NCBI GenBank assembly: GCA_030696545.1
Contig: JAUYSA010000252.1
Span: forward strand, 1 to 27,828
Origin: Hyphomonadaceae bacterium
GTDB lineage: Bacteria > Pseudomonadota > Alphaproteobacteria > Caulobacterales > Hyphomonadaceae
Length of the DNA stretch: 27,828 bases
Direction: 5' to 3'
Positions 1 to 6,225 of the stretch are shown here, piece by piece. The notes under the pieces were generated by a model that did no database searches, was not told where the DNA came from, and saw only the letters and a program-made list of their open reading frames with translations. The number at the start of each line of letters is the position of its first letter. Positions within the stretch are counted from its first letter, which is position 1. Position numbers and translations under genes: made by a program.

Positions 1-73
1 CAATCAGAAGGATGTAGCCGTTCTTTTCGAACAGCTTGTGATTGCGCATCAGCCAGCCTGGACGCGTTGCCAT
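1..73 (-). CDS. ccoO: cbb3-type cytochrome c oxidase subunit II, N-terminal fragment (cut by window edge)
   Basis: Only the first 24 codons are inside the window. The peptide begins MATRPGWLMRNHKLFEKNGY and then turns hydrophobic, as expected for the cytosolic start and first membrane segment of the mono-haem subunit CcoO. An AGGAAA ribosome-binding sequence lies a few bases before the ATG, and the start is 9 bases after the ccoN stop, so the two are co-transcribed. In the family CcoO carries one haem c in the periplasm and passes electrons to CcoN. The identification rests mainly on position directly after ccoN; the haem motif lies outside the window. Confidence 0.8.
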   Translation of the reverse strand, partial: MATRPGWLMRNHKLFEKNGYILLI

Positions 74-82
74 CTCTGTTTC

Positions 83-1744
83 CTATTCTGCGGGCTGAAG
101 GCTGGGCGCGGCTGTGTCACGCTGGCGGTCTTCGATCGGAACATCTCCGCGCGCCGTACGCACGAGATTATACACCATGATGAGTGCACCCAGCAGATAG
201 AGCCCGCCGCCTGCGGAGCGGATGATGTATTCAATGTGCTTGGCGCTGACCGTCTCGATGAACGAGTATTCGAGGAAGCCGTACTCGTTGTAGGCGCGCC
301 ACATCAGGCCTTCCATGATGCCAGACACCCACATCGCGCAGATGTACAAAACGATGCCGAGCGTCGCGATCCAGAAATGCCATTCGACGAGCGCGTTTGA
401 GTAGAGCTTCGGCCGCTTCCACAGCCACTGCGTCAGGCAATACATCGCCCCGAAGGTTACAAAGCCGACCCAGCCCAGCGCGCCCGAATGCACGTGACCG
501 ATGCCCCAGTCCGTGTAGTGTGAGAGTGCATTGACTTCGCGCACGGACATCACCGGCCCCTCGAAAGTCGCCATGCCGTAGAAGGCGACCGAGACGATGA
601 GCATGCGAACCGCGGGATCAGTGCGCAGTTTGTCCCACGCGCCGGACAGCGTCATCATCCCGTTGATCATGCCGCCCCAACTCGGCATCCACAGCATGAT
701 CGAAAAAGTCATCCCCAGCGTCTGCGCCCATTGCGGCAGAGCTGTGTAGTGAAGATGGTGCGGCCCAGCCCAGATGTAGATGAAGATCAGCGACCAGAAG
801 TGAACAATCGACAGCCGGTACGACCAGACCGGACGCTCAACCCGCTTGGGAATGAAGTAATACACGATCGCCAGAAAGCCAGCGGTCAGGAAGAAGCCGA
901 CGGCGTTGTGCCCATACCACCACTGGATCAAAGCGCTCTGGACGCCGCTGAACACCGCGAATGATTTGGAACCTGTCAGGATAGCGGGACGTGAGAGATT
1001 GTTGACGATATGTAGCAGTGCGATCGTCACGATGAAGGCGAGATAGAACCAGTTGGCGACGTAGATATGGGGCTCCTTGCGACGCATGATGGTTCCGAGA
1101 AAGACGCCAAGATAGGCGACCCAGACAATCGTGAGCCAGATATCGGCATACCATTCCGGCTCGGCATATTCCTTCGATTGCGTGATACCCATCAGGTATC
1201 CCGTGCCGGCGATCACGATGAAGAGCTGGTATCCCCAGAACACGAACCACGGCCACATGCCGCCAGCCAGCCGCGTGCGGCACGTCCGCTGGACGACATA
1301 GAATGAGGTCGAGATCAGCGCATTGCCGCCAAACGCAAAAATGACCGCAGACGTGTGCAGCGGACGCATTCGGCCAAAATTTGTCCAGCCCAGCTCAGGG
1401 AAGTAGAAGAGATTTGGCCAGGTCAGCTGCAGAGCGATGATCAAGCCGATGAGAAACCCAGCGATGCCCCAAAACATAGTGGCGACGACGCCAGCCTTGA
1501 CGACACCCTCTTCATAGAAAGCGCGGTCAAAGCGCTTCTGCGGGGCCTTGGCTTCATGCCAGAATAGAAGCCCTGCGAGCCCTGCAGTTGCGGCTATCAC
1601 GAATGTCCAGGCTTGAGCCGCGAACTGGTTGTCGGCCGCGTTGGCGGCTCCTGCAAAAGCAAGGATCAGAACCGCCACCAGCACCATGCCGACAAGCGCA
1701 GAACTTAAGTCGAGGCGCTCATCGCGATAAGCGTCGGTTGTCAT
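83..1744 (-). CDS. ccoN: cbb3-type cytochrome c oxidase subunit I
   Basis: This is the 553-residue catalytic subunit of the high-affinity terminal oxidase used at low oxygen. It is an inner-membrane haem-copper protein that reduces O2 to water and pumps protons. Visible ligand motifs are HTSAVIFAFGGN (low-spin haem histidine), YGHNAVGFF (CuB histidine and nearby tyrosine), the GPHHLHYTALP double histidine, and HVHSGALGW near the end (haem histidines). About a dozen hydrophobic segments are present, and the length is normal for CcoN. I chose the ATG at 1744 (MTTDAYRDER) because AAAGGG precedes it. The longer reading frame from a GTG at 1822 would run into the FNR box at 1823-1836. ccoO follows 9 bases downstream, so this is the head of a ccoNO(QP) operon, very likely induced by FixK/FNR at low oxygen. 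Confidence 0.96.
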   Translation of the reverse strand: MTTDAYRDERLDLSSALVGMVLVAVLILAFAGAANAADNQFAAQAWTFVIAATAGLAGLLFWHEAKAPQKRFDRAFYEEGVVKAGVVATMFWGIAGFLIGLIIALQLTWPNLFYFPELGWTNFGRMRPLHTSAVIFAFGGNALISTSFYVVQRTCRTRLAGGMWPWFVFWGYQLFIVIAGTGYLMGITQSKEYAEPEWYADIWLTIVWVAYLGVFLGTIMRRKEPHIYVANWFYLAFIVTIALLHIVNNLSRPAILTGSKSFAVFSGVQSALIQWWYGHNAVGFFLTAGFLAIVYYFIPKRVERPVWSYRLSIVHFWSLIFIYIWAGPHHLHYTALPQWAQTLGMTFSIMLWMPSWGGMINGMMTLSGAWDKLRTDPAVRMLIVSVAFYGMATFEGPVMSVREVNALSHYTDWGIGHVHSGALGWVGFVTFGAMYCLTQWLWKRPKLYSNALVEWHFWIATLGIVLYICAMWVSGIMEGLMWRAYNEYGFLEYSFIETVSAKHIEYIIRSAGGGLYLLGALIMVYNLVRTARGDVPIEDRQRDTAAPSLQPAE

Positions 1745-1822
1745 GAGCCAGCCCTTTCGTGGACGGCGCCGGAGGAAGCGCCACCAATTCGGCCTCACTG
1801 CCCGAGCGGCCTTGCCCTGCAC

Positions 1823-1836
1823 TTGATCCAGCTCAA
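1823..1836. promoter_or_regulatory. FNR/FixK box between ccoN and the hemN operon
   Basis: TTGATCCAGCTCAA matches the consensus TTGAT-N4-ATCAA with one mismatch. It lies almost symmetrically between two divergent starts: about 79 bases before the ccoN ATG (1744) and about 79 bases before the ATG at 1915. It could therefore serve both operons. The functional link to microaerobic genes (cbb3 oxidase, hemN) is established for FixK/FnrN regulons in alphaproteobacteria. Use in both directions here is an inference. Confidence 0.8.
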
Positions 1837-1914
1837 GGAGCCAGCGCCTGCGACGATTTAGGAGTTGGGGCGCTGGGTGGGCTCCTTTGCGCCGCGCCGG
1901 CTCCGGAGGCGGCG

Positions 1915-2166
1915 ATGACTGCAGCGATGATTTTCATTTCAGATGTGATGACGATCATCACGGGCGCTGTCCTGCGAACCTGCGGCAGCGGCATGGAAGC
2001 AGACATGGCCAGCTTCTGGTGCGGGCCGCAGCCGTCGTCGCTGATGGCGCATGGGCCCGCGCATTGCGCAGGCTGCGCCATGATCGCGGCGGGCTTCATT
2101 CTGATGATAATAGCTGTTCTTGCCGATAACCTGCCGCGCCGCCTCGCCGCGTCGGAGCGCACATAA
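1915..2166 (+). CDS. Small Cys/His-rich single-pass membrane protein of unknown function, coupled to hemN
   Basis: This is an 83-residue protein that I do not recognise. GGAGG at 1905-1909, five bases before the ATG, is a strong ribosome-binding site, and the TAA stop shares its last base with the hemN ATG, so translation is coupled. The sequence has a hydrophobic start (residues 5-20), cysteines at 23, 36, 51 and 54, and the cluster HGPAHCAGC (46-54). That cluster is followed at once by one clear membrane segment (about 55-71) and a basic RR tail. A Cys-x2-Cys plus His pair next to a membrane helix suggests metal or haem binding, or a redox role in the envelope, but this is inference. Position behind an FNR box with hemN points to a role in low-oxygen haem or oxidase assembly. 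The coding call is supported by the RBS and the overlap. Confidence 0.7.
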   Translation: MTAAMIFISDVMTIITGAVLRTCGSGMEADMASFWCGPQPSSLMAHGPAHCAGCAMIAAGFILMIIAVLADNLPRRLAASERT

Positions 2167-3521
2167 TGCGTACCACCAGCTTCCGCTCTACCAAACGCAA
2201 GTGGGACTACATTCCCGAATACGCGCTCGCGCAGACACCCCGCTATACAAGCTATCCGCCAGCCAACCGCTTCAGCGCCCGCGTCAATTCATCGAAAGCG
2301 CAAGCAGCGATCGCGAGCCTTCCAGCAGCTTCTTCGATTTCTCTCTACCTGCATATTCCGTTCTGCAAGAAGCTCTGCTGGTATTGCGGGTGCCACACCA
2401 GCGTTCCCACAATTGCTGATCCGGTCGCGCCCTATGTCGAAGCGCTGATTCACGAGATCGAGATCGCTGGAGAACTGGCGCCCGGGAACGCGCGGGTCGA
2501 TCACATCCATTTTGGAGGTGGATCACCCGACATCCTGACCCCGGAACAGATCATGCGGATTTTTGTCGCGTTGAGATCATCCTTCCAGGTCGGCCGCTTT
2601 GCTGAAATCGCAGCAGAACTTGATCCGCGCGGCGCGCGTCCGGAAGTGATCGATGCATTCGCCAGCGGGGGGCTTACTCGCGCCAGCCTCGGTGTACAGG
2701 TTCTGGACGTTTCCGTTCAGAAGCGGATTAACCGCATCCAGACGGAAGATCAGATCGCATCGGCGGTGCGACTGCTGCGTGCGGCCGGAATCGTCAGCCT
2801 GAACCTCGACATGATGTATGGCCTTCCCGGCCAGACCCGCGAGCACGTAGTCGAGACAGCTCTTTTCATTGCCGCCCAAGACGCTGACCGCGTCGCAACT
2901 TTCGGTTATGCACACGTGCCGTGGATGAAGAAGCACCAGAACGCCATCGCGACAGACGATCTGGCCTCGGGCGAGGAGCGCTTCCGCCAGGCTGAAATGG
3001 CAGCCAGCGCGCTCGAAACAGCAGGCTATCTGCCGATTGGCTTCGACCATTTCGCCGCGCCTGGCGACTCGCTGGTAGCTGCGGATCGCGACGGACGCCT
3101 GCGGCGCAACTTCCAAGGATATACGGACGACGACGCTATCGCCCTGATCGGCTTTGGCGCATCAGCGATTTCTTCCCTGCCCGGGCTCACTTATCAAAAC
3201 ACCACCGACACTTCGACCTACAAAGCCGATATCATGGCTGGCCGGCTGCCGGTTGTGCGCGGCGTTGCCCACACCCAAGCCGATGTGCGCACAGGCAAGC
3301 TTATCGAGCGCATTCTTTGCGATTTCGAGGTCAATGTGCCGGGCGACCTTCTGATTGCAGCCTGCCCCCAACTCACGGCGCTGACCGATGCGGGCCTGGC
3401 GCAACTGTCGGGAACTCACCTGATCGTAACCGACCGTGGCCGCCCCTATGTACGCAATATTGCCGCGTGCTTCGACCCCGAGATCGCTCACTCAGTAAAC
3501 AGACACAGCCTGGCGGTCTAG
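2166..3521 (+). CDS. hemN: Oxygen-independent coproporphyrinogen III oxidase (radical SAM)
   Basis: This 451-residue cytosolic enzyme converts coproporphyrinogen III to protoporphyrinogen IX without oxygen, supplying haem under low oxygen. The radical-SAM cluster motif is HIPFCKKLCWYCGC, with Cys67, Cys71, Cys74 and the extra Cys76 that is typical of true HemN rather than HemW. The SAM-binding glycine motif reads GGGSP. The N-terminal segment TPRYTSYPPAN is the characteristic HemN start. Length is normal. The start ATG overlaps the stop of the preceding small gene by one base, and there is no other good RBS, so it is translated by coupling. The operon lies behind the FNR box at 1823-1836, divergent from ccoN, which also needs haem. 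Only 45 bases follow before the convergent cytochrome gene, with no convincing terminator. Confidence 0.95.
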   Translation: MRTTSFRSTKRKWDYIPEYALAQTPRYTSYPPANRFSARVNSSKAQAAIASLPAASSISLYLHIPFCKKLCWYCGCHTSVPTIADPVAPYVEALIHEIEIAGELAPGNARVDHIHFGGGSPDILTPEQIMRIFVALRSSFQVGRFAEIAAELDPRGARPEVIDAFASGGLTRASLGVQVLDVSVQKRINRIQTEDQIASAVRLLRAAGIVSLNLDMMYGLPGQTREHVVETALFIAAQDADRVATFGYAHVPWMKKHQNAIATDDLASGEERFRQAEMAASALETAGYLPIGFDHFAAPGDSLVAADRDGRLRRNFQGYTDDDAIALIGFGASAISSLPGLTYQNTTDTSTYKADIMAGRLPVVRGVAHTQADVRTGKLIERILCDFEVNVPGDLLIAACPQLTALTDAGLAQLSGTHLIVTDRGRPYVRNIAACFDPEIAHSVNRHSLAV

Positions 3522-3566
3522 AACGTTCGATCCCCACGTCGCCACGCACGCCTAAAAGTCAAACAT

Positions 3567-3929
3567 CTATTCTGCTCGGTTACGATCGATCGACTTGATG
3601 TAGGCGACCAGCGAGTCCGCTGCCGCGATGTTGAAATCGAAGAATGGCATGTCGTCGTGCCCTACACGAACGCCCTCGATGAGGTCATTGGCCAGCATGT
3701 CGGGCTCGTAGCGGGATAGCAGCGTCCGCATCGGCGGAGCACTGGCGTGAGGGCTTATCATATCCTGGTCTATCGCGTGACAGGACGCGCATTCGCGCAC
3801 AGCCACGTCGCGTCCTGCAGAGACCAGACCGGCATCGCCGGTGCCCGCATCCTCAGGCCCCGCCACGCAACCACCCACTCCTGACATCCCGATCAGCACA
3901 GCTCCAATCGCCATCGCTACGTACTTCAT
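3567..3929 (-). CDS. Small mono-haem c-type cytochrome, predicted lipoprotein
   Basis: The protein has 120 residues. The N-terminus has a hydrophobic segment (4-19) ending in the lipobox VGGC, with Cys21 as the probable lipidated residue, so it is likely anchored at the periplasmic face. CASCH at 47-51 is the covalent haem c site, and Met94 in GHDDMPFF is the likely sixth ligand. The rest is the three-helix class I cytochrome c fold ending SLVAYIKSI. I chose the ATG at 3929 because GGAGAG precedes it; upstream codons in the same frame lack such a signal and would bury the signal peptide. It is divergent from the FixK-like regulator with an FNR-type box between them, suggesting it is made at low oxygen and may carry electrons, possibly to the cbb3 oxidase. 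That role is inferred from context. Confidence 0.88.
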   Translation of the reverse strand: MKYVAMAIGAVLIGMSGVGGCVAGPEDAGTGDAGLVSAGRDVAVRECASCHAIDQDMISPHASAPPMRTLLSRYEPDMLANDLIEGVRVGHDDMPFFDFNIAAADSLVAYIKSIDRNRAE

Positions 3930-3999
3930 GATGTCTCTCCATGGGCGACCCGCTGTCGCACCCTTGATGCCAGATAACCGACACGACCACCAGAACCGC

Positions 4000-4013
4000 T
4001 TGATTTCAGTCAA
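4000..4013. promoter_or_regulatory. FNR/FixK-type box between the cytochrome and the regulator gene
   Basis: TTGATTTCAGTCAA matches TTGAT-N4-ATCAA with one mismatch. It lies about 70 bases before the cytochrome ATG (3929, minus) and about 113 bases before the regulator ATG (4127, plus). It could activate the cytochrome and give feedback on the regulator. I did not find a convincing -10 in either direction, so direction is undecided. Confidence 0.65.
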
Positions 4014-4126
4014 TTCGATTACCCCTCGCGAATGCGGACACACTTCGTCACAGAAGCCGCCACACTCCGGCAAACCCTCACCACGCAGACCCGCCAGGAT
4101 GACCCTGTGAGAAGCAGGAGATCGAC

Positions 4127-4828
4127 ATGTGCATCGCAGGCGGTAGAATTCACGACCTTCAAGGCGCCGGATCGAAGACCTTCGGTGCAACCGCGCCCAC
4201 CCTGTCGGCACAGCACGTCAGCACACATGATCATCTGTTCTTCGAGGGCGATGCCCGAGACCGGATCTACATTGTCGAGTCGGGATGGGTGAAGCTTTAC
4301 CGCACCCTGATCGACGGACAGCGTCAGATCGTCGGCTTCGCGAACAGTGGCTCAATTCTCGGCATCGAGTCAGATGGACATTATTCAAACAGCTGCGAAG
4401 CCATCACCGATGTCATTATACGGCCGATCCCGGCCATCCGCATCAACGGCATCTGCAAAAATGATCCCGCCCTGGCCGATCAGATCCTCAGGCAGATCGC
4501 GCGCCAGCTTGGCGCTGCACAGTCTCAGCTGGCAACCATTGGCGCGCAGTCCGCCGAGCAGAAGCTCGCCACCTTCCTGCTGTCGATCGCGGACCTATGC
4601 GAAGTGAACCATGATCGCGAGTTCGACCTGCCGATGCGTCGGGGTGATATGGCCGAATTCCTTGGCCTCCGTCTTGAGACGGTCTCTCGCAAGATGACCG
4701 AGTTCCAGCGCCGCGGCTGGATCAAGCTTACCTCGCTCTATCATTGCAGGTTCCTGCAGCGGCATGTTCTCGAACAACTTGCCCAGGGGGGCGAAGCGGA
4801 TACGGGCGTCGCCCTGAGAGCCTGCTAA
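4127..4828 (+). CDS. FixK-like Crp/Fnr-family transcription regulator
   Basis: This is a 233-residue cytosolic DNA-binding protein. Residues about 30-130 form the cyclic-nucleotide-like beta-barrel (FFEGDARDRIYIVESGWVKL is the family signature), followed by a dimerisation helix (about 112-145) and a winged helix-turn-helix at about 172-193. The recognition helix contains ETVSRK, and its Glu and Ser-Arg are the residues that read TTGAT half-sites in FNR and FixK. There is no clustered N-terminal Cys set: cysteines are at 2, 90, 110, 158, 207 and 233. A [4Fe-4S] oxygen sensor of the FNR/FnrN kind is therefore unlikely, and a FixK type controlled by another input is more probable. AGGAG six bases before the ATG supports the start. 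It sits among three matching boxes and is the obvious candidate to bind them. It ends 9 bases from the convergent gene. Confidence 0.9.
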   Translation: MCIAGGRIHDLQGAGSKTFGATAPTLSAQHVSTHDHLFFEGDARDRIYIVESGWVKLYRTLIDGQRQIVGFANSGSILGIESDGHYSNSCEAITDVIIRPIPAIRINGICKNDPALADQILRQIARQLGAAQSQLATIGAQSAEQKLATFLLSIADLCEVNHDREFDLPMRRGDMAEFLGLRLETVSRKMTEFQRRGWIKLTSLYHCRFLQRHVLEQLAQGGEADTGVALRAC

Positions 4829-4837
4829 CCTCAACCC

Positions 4838-5269
4838 TCACGCCTTGATATTATCCAATAGCGCCTCGATGGAACCACCCGGCTCGTTGATCAGGTCACG
4901 GGTGATTTCCCGGGCCAGCTTCATCCTGGTCGAAGACGTAAGCAGATCGCGCAGACGCCCCAGCACAAGAGGCGGGGCGACGAGAACCAGAAACCTCGCT
5001 CCATGACGGCTGACAGCAAGATCGATCTGCGCAGCAACCCTACGCAGATATACGGCGAGTTGTTCTTCTACTTTCGCAGTCCGCGCCTTGTACATCAGCC
5101 GGCCAGACCTGCGCGAAAGATCCTGAGGCTGTGGGTCGGCGTGCTCAAGAAAGTCCGAGGATTCGCAGAAATCTCCCAACTCCTCGATAGCTGTGCCCTC
5201 GTTGCGCCTGAGCCACATGCGAAAGGACTGCTCGTTTGCGATAGCGACGACTGCTGGGCCACCCGACAT
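4838..5269 (-). CDS. Host-attachment-protein family (AtsE-like)
   Basis: This 143-residue protein matches the family annotated 'protein required for attachment to host cells'. The core is ARFLVLVAPPLVLGRLRDLL, followed by a conserved acidic C-terminal region ending in a leucine-rich helix (ITRDLINEPGGSIEALLD). The central part (QLAVYLRRVAAQIDLAVSRH) is helical. The ATG at 5269 is chosen because GGGAGG lies eight to ten bases before it; the longer frame begins with TTG at 5287 without an RBS. The start is 20 bases after the stop of the universal stress protein, so both probably share one transcript behind the perfect FNR box at 6176-6189. The family's molecular function is poorly known and the name comes from plant-associated bacteria; pairing with stress proteins suggests a low-oxygen stress role, by inference. 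Confidence 0.82.
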   Translation of the reverse strand: MSGGPAVVAIANEQSFRMWLRRNEGTAIEELGDFCESSDFLEHADPQPQDLSRRSGRLMYKARTAKVEEQLAVYLRRVAAQIDLAVSRHGARFLVLVAPPLVLGRLRDLLTSSTRMKLAREITRDLINEPGGSIEALLDNIKA

Positions 5270-5289
5270 GGCGTCACCCTCCCGCAAAA

Positions 5290-6126
5290 TCAGTGAGACG
5301 TGAGCACGGGCATGGTCATGTGTCCGAGCATGTCCTTGCTTACCCCGCCCAACACAAACTCCTGAAGGCGGGAGCGCCCATAGAGCCCCATCACGATCAT
5401 GTCCGCGCCAAGCAGGTCGATATGCCGGCGAATGACCTCGCCTGTCGGTACGTCAGTGTCACGATCGATGATCAATCGTGACGTGCTGCATCCATGTTCC
5501 CTGAGATGACGCTGCATGACCTCGTCCAGTTGACGCGCGCCATCCTGGATAGCGGTCACGAAATGCACTTCCTCAGCCGCAGCCAGAAATGGCCACGCGT
5601 CGCGCAGCGCGCGCGCCGACTCGCGCGAGTCCTTCCAGGCGACCAGAATTTTTCGCCCAAATGTCGGAGGGTAGCCCGCCTCCGGCAATATCAGCACCGG
5701 CCCGCCCGATGCCATCGCCACCTTGTCGGCAGACAGATCCGCTTCGCCGGGCGCTACCTTCATGTTGCGTGGCAGGATCGTGAGATCGTGCCTGCGAGCG
5801 TAATTGACAATGTGGTCGTGACTGACCCCATTCAGCGTGTGCCAACTAGCGTTGATGCCCGTCGACGAAATCGCCTGCTCAAACAGCAAGCGCGCCTCAT
5901 CATTACACTTGGCAGCCTCCGCCTCCCGGTCCTGGAAGAAGGCGTCCACAGCCTCCGCCGATGTCACAATGCCTTCTGCGACAAGATAGGCCGGAGTCGC
6001 CTCGGATTTCAGGAACGCGCCGGTGAGCGTAGCGTCATGCTCGATCGCCAGCCGCACAGCTGCCTGCACCCTCGCCTTGGCGCCATAGGCATTATCCACC
6101 TGAACCAGAATGCTGCGATACTGCAT
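5290..6126 (-). CDS. Universal stress protein with two tandem UspA domains
   Basis: The protein has 278 residues with two Usp domains: residues about 1-145 (starting YRSILVQVD) and about 150-278 (starting GRKILVAWKDS). The second domain carries the nucleotide-binding pattern G-x2-G-x9-G in GLYGRSRLQEFVLGG (from residue 247), close to the ATP-binding form. The first domain lacks an obvious copy. Tandem Usp proteins are cytosolic and are commonly induced by oxygen limitation, stationary phase or respiratory stress. AGGAGG seven bases before the ATG is a strong RBS. A perfect FNR box at 6176-6189 and a CATACT -10-like hexamer at 6151-6156 (minus strand) make a credible activated promoter. The host-attachment-family gene follows in the same operon. 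Confidence 0.93.
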   Translation of the reverse strand: MQYRSILVQVDNAYGAKARVQAAVRLAIEHDATLTGAFLKSEATPAYLVAEGIVTSAEAVDAFFQDREAEAAKCNDEARLLFEQAISSTGINASWHTLNGVSHDHIVNYARRHDLTILPRNMKVAPGEADLSADKVAMASGGPVLILPEAGYPPTFGRKILVAWKDSRESARALRDAWPFLAAAEEVHFVTAIQDGARQLDEVMQRHLREHGCSTSRLIIDRDTDVPTGEVIRRHIDLLGADMIVMGLYGRSRLQEFVLGGVSKDMLGHMTMPVLTSH

Positions 6127-6175
6127 GACGAAACCTCCTGCTCAGGAGAGAGTATGCCATGTTTGGTGTGCCATG

Positions 6176-6189
6176 TTGATCAGGATCAA
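6176..6189 (-). promoter_or_regulatory. Perfect FNR/FixK box upstream of the universal stress protein
   Basis: TTGATCAGGATCAA fits TTGAT-N4-ATCAA with no mismatch. Its centre is about 56 bases before the ATG at 6126. A CATACT hexamer at 6151-6156 on the minus strand would put the start point about 38-41 bases from the box centre, the spacing of class II FNR activation. It lies 36 bases beyond the stop of the upstream repeat gene, so the stress operon has its own promoter. Confidence 0.85.
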
Positions 6190-6225
6190 CCGCTGCCAAT
6201 CTGCCCACGTCCGCAGGCTTCAGAC

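Noticed and set aside
1745..1822. N-terminal extension of CcoN from a GTG at 1822
   Set aside because: The extension is Arg-rich and unlike CcoN, it abuts the FNR box, and an ATG with an RBS is present at 1744.
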